This document shows, piece after piece, positions 22,458 through 34,066 of a DNA stretch of 64,000 nt (position 1 is the stretch's first letter; every line of letters starts with the position of its first letter). The stretch lies in assembly GCA_965649825.1 (NCBI GenBank), contig OZ287697.1, positions 372,001 to 436,000 on the forward strand, in the 5' to 3' direction. The position numbers were made by a program, and so were the translations under genes. The DNA comes from Penicillus capitatus (Eukaryota > Chlorophyta). The notes under the pieces are model-generated. The model was not told where the DNA came from, did no database searches, and was given only the letters and a program-made list of their open reading frames with translations.

Positions 22458-23218
22458 CTAAGAACTGCAGCGGCCATGCCAGCCACCGTATTCTCTCTGA
22501 AGAAGGATCTGGTAGGCAGACATTGTATTCGAGGCATGCACTTGCCAAAGAGAGAAATGCACGCACGTTTTTGACGTTTTCGTCTCCAGACTGATCCGCC
22601 AGTTCTCTGGGCAGAAGATCGTTGCATCGATCGCAGATGTCGACGCCGCCAATATCAATGTACTGATTAATAAGGCCTCCACAGTCGGGATCGTCTATCA
22701 CAGCCGCACAGCACAGGGGCGTCAAACCATCGTTGTTTTCAATCGTCGTATCGGCGCCAAGATTCAGAAGAAGCTGCAAAACAGCACCACACGGCAGTCG
22801 GTAGAACTGGATGCAGTGAATAGACGTACGGCGTTCATGGGCGATTGGCAGAAGCGGCTTGTCGTATGCAAAGGCGTGTCGCCCCTGTCGTCTGTAACTT
22901 GCATGTCGCATTGAAAACGCTCGGCCTTGATGAGCTGTCTGGCAAAAGTGACGGCTTCGAACTGAGCTGCCAAGTGAAGCAGCGTCGTACCCATGTCGTC
23001 GCAGACGCACGTACAAACACTCGACCCATCTTCAATCGCCTCGAGCACGGACGCATCCCGGCGCTTAACTTTTTCACAGATTACAGATGGGCATTCGCCC
23101 GCCATTCCTACAGAGGTATACAGATCCTCTCCGCGGTTTCTTCCACGACGGGACACGCACCGGTGCTGAACGCGGCACAGAGACAGGAAACGACGAAGAA
23201 CAGGTGAAGTGACGACAT
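22458..23218 (-). CDS. Secreted ankyrin-repeat protein E
   Basis: Predicted 197-residue secreted protein. Exons are 23218-23161 (58 nt, signal peptide MSSLHLFFVVSCLCAAFS, phase-1 end), 23107-22830, 22773-22567 and 22508-22458. The order of elements is that of the family: ECPSVICEKV, the CTCVC cluster, TLLHLAAQFEA, TPLHTTSRF, then LLLNLGADTTIEN and TPLCCAAVIDD, then ICDRCN. The C-terminus (YGGWHGRCSS) lacks the VEDGGxC ending. Intron donors are GTGCGT, GTACGT and GTGCGT. Likely a glycine/cysteine-stabilised ankyrin fold outside the cell; function unknown. Confidence 0.83.
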
Positions 23219-24206
23219 TTCGAAAAATCTTCGACTAAAGGATGATGGTCGAGAGCGCTGCACCACACAAGAAAGACAATGGCTGCAGAGTGGCCCTGGG
23301 GTTTATTTACTCGTTCGGCACGCGGACCGAACGCACCAACACAAAAAATACAACTGCCCGGGCGAATCTCGTGCTATTCTGGAAGACGTCTTCGTATCTT
23401 CGATGCGGTTTTGCTGGATCGCGTTTTATGAATGACGTCAACGATATCAATGGAGTCAAAGATTGACGGTTATCGACATCTGCACTCTGAAGTTCAGAAT
23501 GCCTGTCCCATCACGAGGTACTCCTTTAGCTTGCCCGCGTCGACCATCTGCGACCACTGGCTTGCGATATCAGATACACGAGGTGACGTACGCGGGAGAC
23601 ATCTGCTCTCTGCTCGCCAGACGTTTCTTCCACAACACAGCCAAATCTCCACTAGTCTCTATGAGAGAAAATTTGACTGTGTACATAAGGACGGCGGCGA
23701 CGTCCTGAGCTCTTTGTCGAAGAGGGCTTCTCGGGTCGAAGTGCCTCCTTGACTGGCGTGAAGTGAAAAACCGACGAGACCTATAGCCCCCCTCACCATA
23801 GACCTTTAAGACACGACCACTCTTTTAGGAACTGCGGCGCCGTCGCTCACCGCCATCCACTCAAACACAAAGCTTCGTTTATGCCAAAGAACACTAGGCT
23901 TGCAGACGAGCTGTCTAGTGAAAACAGAGTGCGTGTAGCTGCAGGGTAATTGCAGGAGAGCAGCATAACGCAAGGCAATCTCGGTACAATCTCGCGGAGA
24001 AGTCCGCTGGCGCTTTTATACGCATCGCGCTGCGGCGTAACGCGTTCGCGTTATCGATACAGCCGAAGAACTCATTCCTACAGGCCCCTGTTCTTCACAG
24101 ATCATCAATTGATAAACGCAACAATGATATCCCATCTGTGCTCAGGTTTATACCCTTGATCACAACACGACCAGTCCAAATACGAAAAGACATGCATCGT
24201 CAGATC
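23219..24206. other. Intergenic, nothing recognised
   Basis: Short overlapping frames on the plus strand (23432-23752, 23950-24159) have no recognisable products. No repeats or RNA genes seen. Confidence 0.45.
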
Positions 24207-25223
24207 TTAAGGACACCAATGCATGGGCTTGCATCTCGGTCCAGGCCAACAGGAAGCACAGACAGTGCTCGTAACAGGACTGCCGCCTACAACTGTCAGT
24301 CTTCGCTTGGCTCCACCCGAAACGAAATCCTGCACACACACTGCACCCGAGGGCAACCACGAGGAGCGACGCACCGTGTTGGCATCGGCTTTAACTATCT
24401 GCTTCATCAATGCCGTGTTTTCGAAATCCTCCGTGAATTGATCGATCAGTCTATCTTGCTCTTCCGATGTAAAAACTGCAGCACGTATGCGGATGACGAT
24501 TTTTGTTTCGCGATTGGATCCATACCTGCACACTGGCAATCGGGTGTGAGAGAAAGAATGGCGGCTGTGGCGAGTTTGCGAGCTTCGCCTGTACGGATAG
24601 CGGACAACGCAATCGCCTGTGTGACACACATGTACCGTGGTGGCATTGTGATGTGACAGCACTCCCTACCTTGTATGCCACAACATCCGGATCTTCGTTA
24701 CGTTGGCCACTCGGCTCGACGAGAGGAGATAATTCTTCAGGATAGGTCAATCCAGCAGCCAGACTCACAACTTGAGGACGCGCCAATACTTTTGCTGCTG
24801 CTTCCACATTGGCTTGAAAAATGTAAGTTCTCAGACTATTCTCCGTCGTCGAGAAATCGACCGGAAACGGCGGCTCCTTAGGCGCCGTCGGTTTGACTGG
24901 CGGCGGTGATGCGATAACGACGGACGGAGAGGGCGTCACGGGAGACGGCGAGACAGATGACGGTACAGAGCCCACTTTGGCCACGGTAGAGGCCTTGATT
25001 CTCTCGTTTTTGAAGTGCGCCGACGACTGCCGAGGACCTGTGGACTTGGCCGTCGCATTCAGCGTAACTCTATCACCTACATCCCACATTGCCATCAGCC
25101 ATGCCCTATCCGTTATCCACATAGCGAGCGCTCATTACCTTCAACAGACGTGGACGACTGTCCACACGCCTCCCGTGTCGAGACGAGCAAAAAGACAAGG
25201 CTCAGTAAAGTCGCCGTATGCAT
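24207..25223 (-). CDS. Secreted protein F, family leader with unrelated body
   Basis: Exon 1 (25223-25139) encodes the signal peptide MHTATLLSLVFLLVSTREACG and ends in a phase-1 intron like the ankyrin genes. Exon 2 encodes a Pro/Ser/Thr/Val-rich linker (SPSPVTPSPSVVIASPPP) and then a helical region. Introns of 40-55 nt follow (one begins GTAGGG, one GTATGG). They join to an exon with LTPDCQC and finally a cysteine-rich tail (PGPRCKPMHWCP). I see no ankyrin signature. The leader, intron phase and location suggest it shares ancestry at least for its first exon with the neighbours. The last exon boundary is uncertain. Confidence 0.6.
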
Positions 25224-25468
25224 TCTAAGATTGAGGAAACGAGATGGTTGAAACCCAAATGTCTCTATTCTATTCCTTGACAAGAAGCTTCAGGCTTTTG
25301 CCACTTCTGCTATCTTCGATGACCCACACGTATCACAAGACTTCGACGGTAAACACGTTTGCTCAAATCAGCTTAGCATTCAACGATGCGTCAGTTCACC
25401 ACGTGTTCGCGGCGATACTGCTGAGCCTTGACGTGACGTGCCGAGGACGGCTGGAAGACCTTCGTAGT

Positions 25469-26561
25469 ATGTGGCCGTTTCAAGCGTCGAAGTGTCAGCA
25501 GTTTCAGACGGGTGCTCGCTACCAGGAACTCGGCCCCACAGGCTCCGTACAGTATGTGCGTAATCGGCAGGACCTTCGACTGTGTCGTTACCTGTGGCCT
25601 GTCGCACGACCTCGTGGTATTGTCTTCTGTATCCACGGTTTCGGCGATGACACTGGCAGTCTTCTCCTCAAACGGTCCAAACCGCAACACAAGGGGAAGT
25701 ATGCCAAGTCAACGGTGGCGCTTCTGAACAAACGTGGCTATTCGGTGGCGTGCATGGACCTCCAGGGATGCGGTCGGTCCGAAGGCTACAAAAATCGCCG
25801 CGGATACTTTCGGCATTTTTCGGATCTCGTGACGGATTTTATCGATTTCGTGGACGACATCCGTGGACAGCTGCAAGGCTTCCCCGACTCTATCCCATCC
25901 TTTGTCTTTGGAGCGAGCTTGGGAGGATGCCTCGCCGTTCATGCAGTACAACACTGTCCGAATGTCTTTGCGGGCGTCGTTTTGTTGGCGCCGATGCTCT
26001 CGGTCGAAGGCATTCGACGATCTGGTCTCAATCGACTCCGCAACACATTTGCCGGCGTGCTCAATCTACTGGCCCCTGAACTGCCGCTGCCCACGGTGGC
26101 ACCTCGTGGCGATATCAAGCACGACATCCAGCCAGGATGCATGCCGCATCGACCGAGATCTAACGGATGTATTCGGGTACGTGTGGGTTATCAGTGTGTC
26201 AAAGCGATCCAATGGGCACGAGACAACGCCCATCGCATCTCCTTTCCGTATCTCATTATTCACGGTTCAGCAGATACCGTATGCGATCCACAGGTCGGTA
26301 CAGATCGCACGCCGCCGGGTGGGTCCATCTCAGGCGTGGCGTGGCCCGTAGGGATCGAAAGAATTCTATCACGCCTCGGTATCTGAGGACAAGACGTTGC
26401 ACATGGCAGACAACATGTGGCATCTGCTGACGATGGAACCCGGCCACGAGAAAGTAAACACAACGGGCAGTTTATTTTACCGGCGGCTGACGTTCTGCAT
26501 CTAGGTACTGCAGAAAGTACTGGAGTGGTGTGACCTAAGATCGACGTCGCAGGGAAAATGA
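25469..26561 (+). CDS. Monoacylglycerol-lipase-like alpha/beta hydrolase
   Basis: Serine hydrolase of the Hydrolase_4 type (monoacylglycerol lipase/lysophospholipase), about 327 residues. Exons are 25469-26293, 26352-26453 and 26505-26561. The HGFGDD oxyanion segment, nucleophile elbow FGASLGG, acid HGSADTVCDP and catalytic His in MWHLLTMEPGHEK are all visible in the expected order. The family ending VLQKVLEWCD completes the domain. The frame is open upstream to an ATG at 25244, but that would leave only 20 bp to the divergent gene F, so the methionine at 25469 (MWPFQASKCQQF) is preferred. Expected role: hydrolysis of monoacylglycerols or lysophospholipids. Confidence 0.85.
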
Positions 26562-26740
26562 AGAAAGGCGCTGGGGGAAAACTGTTTAGTGCTTTTTTAG
26601 AACGCCATTGGCCTTAGGCATCAGTTGTCATTCTTTTCATCCTCATCCGGAGGGTGACTGTCTTCTCTTTCAACCTTGTATTTGTTTCTCAAGGGCCTAG
26701 AAGTCCAGTTGCGACGTAACTGATCTCGAGACAGTACGTC

Positions 26741-27729
26741 TTACGTGCATGGGATGTAAGCGCCTTGATTGTCCCTACCCAAGAACATGGAAAACAGAAA
26801 GGGATGTTGAATTTGCTCAAAATCACGTCTTGTTAATTCCTTGACTTCTTCTAACAACTCCTGTGCCACGTAAGCGACGGGAGGTCCCTTCGTGTACGCC
26901 GGCCAGTCACGCTCATCCACCAGAACCTATGCTGGACGCGTTCTCGCTGTGATTGGACAGATGTGACGTTTACATGATAGAACGGCTGCTGCTCGCCTTG
27001 GCGAAGCGAACTGACGTCTATGCGCTCTTTCCACGGTTGCGTCTCGCAACATCCGAGATCCCAGCCACAGATGACGCCCCTGTACGCGCTCTATGACGAC
27101 GTAGTGTGCAAGGCGACGCACTGGTAGTCGAGGTTGACGTGTCGGACCAATTGACCGAGGCGAAGCTGCAGGGAATCTGGTGACGGTGCCACTGGATTCG
27201 TCGCACTGGCGACCCGTTCATTCAATTGCGCCAACTCATCACGCAAACGGGCGGCATCTTCATACCTCATCGATCACACCAGACTCACTCCTTTTTCCTT
27301 CCATGGGCGAAGGGGCACCGCTCCTCGTCGACTGCTTGACTCAAGGCATTGCGCAATTGGAGGCCTGTTGTCGTCAGATCCATAAACTCCATCGACAGTG
27401 GCGTCGCTCCAGACATTGGCCCTTTCTCCGTCTGGAATTTCTCCAGCAGGGCATCCACCTGCAGTCCATGCGGCAGTGTATGGAGATGTGACGTCCCGTA
27501 CTTCGTCCCGTTGAGCCCGGAGCTTCTGTGCGACGTCGAAAGAATCGAAGAGCATTGCCTGTTGCATACGGCTGTCATATTGCAACTGATAGAGAAACAG
27601 CGCCGTCTCTTGGAGAACGAGGTCGCTCCTGGCGTCGTCCAAGGCGCGACGACAGAGGAAACGAACGCCGCGTTGGGGACGGGTCAGTAGAGAACGCTGC
27701 AGCGAGGAAATTTGGACACGGCGCATCAT
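26741..27729 (-). CDS. CLPF: ClpF-like UVR plus YccV/HspQ-domain protein
   Basis: 267-residue protein in five exons (27729-27502, 27458-27319, 27265-27122, 27079-26974, 26926-26741). The basic N-terminus (MMRRVQISSLQRSLLTRP) resembles an organelle transit peptide. The spliced centre reads AVDEERYEDAARLRDEL, a clear UVR motif. The C-terminal half is a YccV/HspQ domain: LGQLVRH, YQGVICGWD, QPFYHVLVDERDWP, VAYVAQELLE. In plants this combination occurs in ClpF, an adaptor that feeds substrates to the plastid Clp protease. Introns are 42-53 nt and two contain ACGTCACATC. The start lies head to head with the sigma factor gene. Confidence 0.85.
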
Positions 27730-29423
27730 GTTGGTGCGTTCAGACGTGACAGGCGATCACCGTTTTGCCCATCTCCTGACTTCTTTTTCGATGTCCCTCT
27801 CCTGCCCCACCACCGGCGTCAAACCGAACGGCGTCTGGGCGTACCGTTCGACGGGACGTCCGAGAAATGGCGTCCGGTCGCGTTCCTACACGGCGGCGCG
27901 TTTGCGTGCTCTCCGCGTCGAAGGACTCGACCTCGTCGAGCAGAAAGATATGGTCACCAGCAGCGGCAGCGCAAAGGCCGATCCTCCCGTCATCGAACTC
28001 GCCTATGCGCACAATAAAGTACAAGACGTGGAGGAGCTGCATTCGACGGCGGAGCGACAGTTAACGGAGCTTCTCGATCTCTTTGGCAAAGCGAAACGCC
28101 GGAAGAGATCGCCTAAGTCCGCAGCAATTCGCAATACGCCCGTCAACGTGCATAAGAAACTGGAATGGGGAGAGGAAGAGAAAAAAGAGGGTGTTTTTGT
28201 CAAGACCTCACGGGAGGAGGAGGATCCAGAAGATCGCAGAAATGCTCTAACGCCGCCGCCAGATGAGAGGTACAAATATGCACATCCCGCCTTGCTTCCG
28301 ACCCTACGGCACAAATCTGGGCCGCTGCTCACGGCAGACGAAGAGAAGGAACTGGCATTCCTTGTGCAAAGGGCGCTGCAAATTGATGACCTGAAACGAT
28401 CGTTTTGCATTGTGTTCAAACGCGCCGCCACTTGGTCGGAACTGGCCATGATTTTTAAGACCGATGAGGTGAGTCTGAAGCAGGAGCATCACGTGGGACA
28501 TCAGGCAAAAATGACGATGCTTGAGCGCAACATGCGTTTGGTTTTTTCGATGGCCTTAAGATACAGGCCACGAGGAATATCTCTGTGGGATATGGTGGCG
28601 GATGGATCGGCCGGGCTCCTCCGAGCGATTGAGAAATTTGATCCGGAAAAGGGTTTTAAACTCTCGACCTATGCACACTGGTGGATCAAACAGGGCATGA
28701 AACGTGCCTTGTCAGAGCGGAAACGCCTTGTCAAGTCTGGCCTCGATGCATATGATCTGTACGGTATGCGTTGTGGACTAGGGTGCCGACAAATGTGACG
28801 GACGAATTCCGGAAAATCCTGCGAGCGAAGGAACGGCATATCGAGGAAAAACGCGAAATGCCGAGCGATGTCGAACTGGCGAAGCAGCTCGGATTGACGG
28901 AGAAACGGTTCGAAGCGATCATGAATGCGTATTGGCGTTCCGTGAGCATGGAGGCGCCTCTGTCCTTCGCGGACAGGAATTCGGGGAATCGAGGGGATAT
29001 GATCGAAGTGTGATCGATCGTTAAGTACGCGATGGGACAACACGTGATGTGACGTTTAGGATACTCAATCGGAATCGCCCGACGACTTTTTTACAAGGAA
29101 CATGTTGCGACATGATCTAGAACTGGTGCTCAGGACATTGCCTGAGAAGGAGGCCACAATTTTGAGACTGCGTTACGGATTGGAAGATGGCAACGAACGA
29201 ACACTGGAAGACATCGGCCTTCTTTTTCACGTCCCTGTCACATCACTCTTTTCAAAAGAGTGGCATCGTGTGCCTGTAGATTACGCGTGAACGTGTGCGG
29301 CAGATCGAAGTCAAGGCTCTGCGAAAACTCCGTTACCGCAGCGAATCGCTGGAAGAGTATCTGGAGCAACCGGAGCCTTTGCTCTACAGAACGCGAAGCT
29401 CTGCGACCTTAAAAACGACCTGA
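27728..29423 (+). CDS. Sigma-70 family RNA polymerase sigma factor (plastid type)
   Basis: Four exons (27728-28734, 28782-29007, 29060-29230, 29280-29423) give up to 515 residues; ATG 27791 is an alternative start that would not overlap the divergent gene. The first 200 residues are variable and basic, as for an imported protein. Region 2 is complete: NMRLVFSMALRY, DMVADGSAGLLRAIEKF, FKLSTYAHWWIKQGMKRAL. Region 3 follows (LAKQLGLTEKRFEAIM). Region 4 reads LPEKEATILRLRYGL and, across intron 3, LEDIGLLFH/ITRERVRQIEVKALRKLR, the -35 binding helix-turn-helix. Nuclear genes for such factors serve the plastid-encoded polymerase. Intron 3 (29231-29279) carries a near-palindromic hairpin. Confidence 0.92.
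29231..29279 (+). other. Hairpin-bearing intron of the sigma gene
   Basis: 49-nt intron starting GTCCCT and ending CTGTAG. It contains the 19-nt perfect hairpin CACTCTTTTCAAAAGAGTG (29244-29262), extended outward by CACA/TGTG. The splice is required to restore sigma region 4. Confidence 0.85.
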
Positions 29424-29548
29424 GCATCCTGAGTGACTTTTTTGTTGACGAGACTGTATCAACAGCTGTTTTGAATGCGGTCAACGTTCGAACAGAGTAT
29501 CGATCGCTTACACGTGCACACCTAAGCTTCTTTGCTGCGTCTTGTGCA

Positions 29549-31145
29549 TCACGCTAAATGATCCATCGGTTCATAACCAAACAGAACGAAATCTTTATTG
29601 AAGAATCTCGAAATGGTGTGCAAACACATCTGATGTGACTTGAACAGACGATAAGCATAGGACGTCTCTTCCATCAATCGCCGTCCATGCACATTCTTCT
29701 TCTTCAGATCGTTAACTAGGGGCGGCAGTTTTGGATCTCTAAACCACAAAGCCATGGAGGTGACCCGTGGATCGGTCGGCCAACCGTTAGGGATCGGCTC
29801 ACCGGCGTTTGTTAATTTCGGAAATGATTTCATCGAGATCGGCATCGAGATTCTCCACTTCGCCGATGTAATCGACAGCTGGCAAGAGGGTATCGGTGAA
29901 CATGCATGTGGACTGATCCATAAAGTGGCGATAGTGATGAGCGGTGGCGCCGCTCCAACAGCACTGGCGCACTCGGCAGAGACGGGCATGGATGTACGGT
30001 TCGCGACAGGTCTGCTCGAAACTTGGCCGTCCACATCGTTGCGGAATCATGTGTCCCACGTACTCCTAGAAAGAGCGCCCATGATCCGGCATCTCACACT
30101 TAGGTCACACTTCGGCGCTGGCAAAACGAGTATAGGGATTGCGCACGATGCCAAAAACAAAGTACTCTTTCCACCATCGCTTCAGATCTTTAACCGTCAT
30201 AGTCGAGTTCTTGAAAACGGCGTGACTGCAGAAAGTGAAATTCGCCGTGTTCGGTACTTTCCAATGATCGTCACAGAGCCATCCGAGTGGCGCTCTCATA
30301 GACGTACTACCTACCTAATACGTCACATCTCTCACTCTTTTTCAATAGAGTGTGAGATGCACGGTCTGACTTTGTGTCCCTTGATCCAAATGAATTTATA
30401 GTGGTGGTTCACGTAAACTTGACAATGCGGGAAAGGCGTCGGTGCATGGCTCACGAGATTTCCTACACCGTTACCTCACTCTTATTCCAAAAGTGTGACC
30501 ATTAGGCTAACCGACCATGCATGTAAACTTCAAGCCACTCTTCAAACGCTTTCTTTCGCGTGCCGGCGGTGTATGGGGTAAAGTACACAGGCGGGACCAG
30601 TCCTTTCTTCTTGACCAAGCCACGTACTCCAGCACCGCGAAACGCTCCCTATCTCACTCTTCTTAGATGTGTTCTCACTCTTTGCATATTACCTTTCCCT
30701 TTCGGCCATAATTATCCTCCTCCTCCTCAGGCGACGTCTTTGCCTCCGAGGCGTTCGGCGGCTGAGAGGAAGTGGACGGAATGTTCGCGGCCTCTTCGGT
30801 CGGTGACGCGAGCAGCAGCTCGACAGTGTTCGTTACCTTGACCGCACTCGCACCGTATTCCTTGGACAGCGATGCGTCTTTCTCTTCAGGCGTCGTGGCA
30901 TTTGTCGATTCTGAGCGACCAGTGGGATTCGCGTGCGCCGTCATGGCCTGTAGGACGAGTGGCTCGGCACGAAGGTCAATTCGGTGCGTCTCGGTCGTCG
31001 ACGCATTGAGCGTTGCGTTTTCGAAGGAGAACAGAACGACGGTCGTTAGCAGAAGAACCTAGATCACACCTGTCACATCAAAGCAAAGAACAGTCGTCGC
31101 TCGCGTACGAAAGAACACGAAACGATTGCCCAACGTTGCCACATT
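29549..31145 (-). CDS. Golgi-type carbohydrate sulfotransferase (Sulfotransfer_2 like)
   Basis: Seven exons joined by introns of about 44-56 nt. The 12-residue first exon (MWQRWAIVSCSF) continues into VLLLTTVVLFSF, a signal anchor of a type II membrane protein, then an acidic Ser/Thr-rich stem. The catalytic region has HYKFIWIKGHKV for the 5'-phosphosulfate-binding segment and YFVFGIVRNPYTRFASAE for the 3'-phosphate-binding segment. Further on are HHYRHFMDQS and VDYIGEVENLDADLDEI, all typical of HNK-1/chondroitin sulfotransferases. It probably transfers sulfate from PAPS to a glycan in the Golgi, which would fit sulfated polysaccharides of algae. It diverges from the ADC synthase gene. Confidence 0.85.
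30307..30362 (-). other. Hairpin-bearing intron of the sulfotransferase
   Basis: 56-nt intron. On the plus strand the arms CATCTCTCACTCT and AGAGTGTGAGATG (30326-30359) pair at 12 of 13 positions. The preceding intron (30463-30515) has arms TCACTCTT and AAGTGTGA. Confidence 0.8.
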
Positions 31146-31267
31146 GACCGGAAGGTTTGCAAAAGCAATGCGCCGCTCGGCACTGTCCCATCAAATCACT
31201 GGACGACGGACTGAATGTGCCGTCGAGTTACGCCTGACAGGACAGATGCCGACGGTGGGCAGCCCGT
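31146..31267. promoter_or_regulatory. Short divergent promoter region
   Basis: Only 122 bp separate the predicted starts of the sulfotransferase (minus) and ADC synthase (plus). It must hold the 5' leaders and core promoters of both. No obvious TATA box is seen. Confidence 0.4.
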
Positions 31268-33952
31268 TTGATAAGACTAAGCTTCTGCAGGTCGGGCACA
31301 TGGACGATGATCGCTCGCTCGGTGACACGACTCTGTGCCACAAAACAGAGCACTTCGCACAGAAGCCCCGCAATCGTCTCTTCAGTGACGTCGCGGGCAA
31401 ATGTCAGAAACCAGAAAGTTTCCCGACGGCATTTTGCCCTTGTGGCCGCCACTTCGACGCTTGTGATCGATAACTATGACAGTTACACCTATAATCTCTG
31501 CCAACTCATCGAAGAGACCCATGATCGTGTGCATACTTAAGTCAAACGCCATGTGTCACAGATTCTGTGCTTTGCCAGGGGCGCCTCTTGTCGTCTTGAA
31601 CGATGCCTGTTCAATTGAGGAGCTCGAAGAGATGGTCGTGGCCAATAGTATTCGATCCATCGTTATCTCTCCTGGCCCTGGAGGACCGTATCATCCCAGA
31701 GATATCGGTGGACGCTGTCCGATGTCACACTTGTGGGGTCAAAAGTGTGACATCTAGGAATCTGTGCGGAAGTTGTGCGTGCGTTTCCCCATCTGCCGAT
31801 TCTGGGCGTCTGTCTTGGACATCAGATCTTGGGAATGGTATATGGAGGGGAGATCTGTCGTGTGTCGCCTGTCCACGGACGGCGCTCGAGCATCCGACAT
31901 AACGGACACCCTCTGTTCCGTGCGATTCCTTCCTGTCCCGATTACCAAGTCGTCCGGTATCACTCTCTGGCAGTGGAAGGAAGCTCTTTACCGTCTTGTC
32001 TGCGGCCGATTGCCTGGACAAGTGGCGGAAGTTGTACAGTAAAGAGTGAGAAAGTGCGAGGCGCCGAGGAGCGTGTGTTGATGGGACTGGCACACAGGAG
32101 TGCACCGCATTACGGTGTTCAGTTTCATCCGGAGAGCATCGGCAGCCGTTACGGTAGGCAGCTTCTCACCAACTTCCAATCTCTCACACATTCCATCCCG
32201 TTCACACCGCGCGCCGCCACCTGCCGTATTGTCAGACGTCCAGAGAAAGAAGCTGAGAGGAAGCCAACGCTTGGCGTCGTCTGGAAGAAGATACGGGCGA
32301 ACAAGATCGACACCGATGCCCTCTTCGACCATCTCTTTGGTCAAAACGGATCGGACGATACCTTCTGGTTGGACAGGTCTGTGATGTGACGTTTCTTCTG
32401 CGATGATCATCACACATGGATGGATGGATCTTTAGTGCGGCACAAGAACGCTGTCGGTTTTCTTTCATGGGCGGACGAGAAGGCCCTTTGTGGAGACGCC
32501 TGAGCTACCGACTGGCTTCATCCTCGTCTGGCGATCTGACAGTGACCGATCGAGAGGGAGCAGAGGAGACATGGTCTGGCTCGCTGTGGGATTTCCTGAA
32601 TCAAGAGATCGATACCTACCGAGCAGCAGCTTCTGCAGAGCTTCCGTTCAATTTCTGTGGCGGGTAAGTGCCCTCGAAGGATGAAGCGTACATGGACCGA
32701 ATCCCTGCTGGCGAAGGTGGATTGGGTACTTTGGCTATGAACTTAAGGCATTGTGTGGCGGTCAGCTCGTACATCCATCCTCGACCCCCGACGCCGCCTT
32801 CTTCTTTGCGGATCGTTTTGTCGCCGTCGATCATCAACTGAATGAGATCTACTGTGTGGCTGTCTACCTTCTTAACCGTCATGATCTTTGCGACGATACC
32901 GAGAGATGGACGTCAGCAACACTGGAGCAGATCTCCTGCTTCCTGCAGCAAGAAGTGCCTCGTCCAGAGCCGTGTTGTCAAGGCGGAGGGGGACAGCATA
33001 TGAGTTTCTCCCTGCATCGTTCGCCATCTCAATACGCGGCAGATGTGCATCGTTGTCTGGAATTGCTGCACGCAGGGGAGAGCTACGAGATCTGCTTGAC
33101 AAATCGTTATCAGAAGAAAAGAGTGCGAGGCTCGGATCGAGAGCTCTATCGTCATCTCCGACGACGCAATCCTGCTCCCTACGGTGCTTGGCTGAAATTT
33201 GGCACCGGCGTCGCGTCTCTGACCATCTGCTGCTCTTCTCCGGAGCGTTTTCTCAGAGGAGAGCGCGATCGGACTCTAGAGGCGAAGCCTATTAAGGGCA
33301 CGTCTGCCAGATCGATGGATCCCCTTATCGATCGCGCATCGAAAACGGCGCTTCAGAATTCCGAAAAGGATCAAGCAGAGAACCTCATGATCGTCGATCT
33401 GCTGCGCAACGATCTGGGCCGTATCTGTGAGGTCTTCTCCGTCACTGTCCCCTCTCTCATGGAGGTCCCCATCCACACTTGCCTCGATACCATGCACGCC
33501 TTGCTCGTGCCATACAGGTGGAGTCTTTTGAGACGGTACATCAGTTGGTGAGCACCGTTCAAGGAAAGCGACGGAAAGAGGTATCGATCGTTGATGCCAT
33601 CCGGGCTGCCTTTCCCGGTGGATCCATGACCGGCGCGCCCAAGATCCGAACGATGGAGATCCTGGATCGACTCGAAGGTCTCTCCCCAACCCGCTCATTC
33701 CTTATCTCCGTGCCTTTCCTGTCAGGTGCTCCGCGTGGTGTCTACTCTGGCAGTCTTGGTTATCTCAGTGTCAACGACACCTTTGATCTGAACATCGTTA
33801 TTCGTTCCGTCGTCCTAACGCACGACGACATCACGATCGGCGCTGGCGGCGCCATCGTACTGCAGTCCGATGCGGCAGATGAGTTCAGTGAGATGCAGCT
33901 CAAAGCGCGTGCCCTCATGGAAGCGATCGACTGCTGGGAAGAGCATTTCTAA
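31268..33952 (+). CDS. ADCS: Aminodeoxychorismate synthase, PabA-PabB fusion
   Basis: Makes 4-amino-4-deoxychorismate for p-aminobenzoate and folate. 789 residues in seven exons (31268-31526, 31579-31707, 31758-32376, 32436-32663, 32717-33464, 33518-33677, 33726-33952). The first 65 residues are Arg/Ser-rich without acids, like a plastid transit peptide. The glutamine amidotransferase half has LVIDNYDSYTYN, SPGPGGP, the nucleophile loop GVCLGHQ and the histidine loop GVQFHPES. The chorismate-binding half has RFSFMG, WIGYFGYELK, the KPIKGT motif with the lysine that marks ADC synthase rather than anthranilate synthase, MIVDLLRNDLGR, FPGGSMTGAPK and GVYSGSLGY. Introns are 48-59 nt, often with GTC or GTG donors. 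Confidence 0.95.
31708..31757 (+). other. Hairpin-bearing intron of ADCS
   Basis: 50-nt intron whose centre has perfect 12-bp arms GATGTCACACTT (31721-31732) and AAGTGTGACATC (31743-31754). Removing it joins RDI to GICAEVV, in agreement with the PabA family. Confidence 0.9.
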
Positions 33953-34066
33953 GATGACACGCGTGAACGGAATCTAGTACAATCGTCGGATTATTTCTTT
34001 ACAGGCACGTCACATTATTTTGCTGATGGCGCATGGTCATGCGCTCAGTATTCCTTTCACCCCGTT

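Noticed and set aside
25244-25468. Upstream start for the alpha/beta hydrolase
   Set aside because: Would place the start 20 bp from the divergent gene F and add 75 residues unlike the family; kept only as an alternative.
31268-33952. Anthranilate synthase
   Set aside because: The chorismate-binding half has KPIKGT with the lysine of ADC synthase; anthranilate synthases have Ala in that place.
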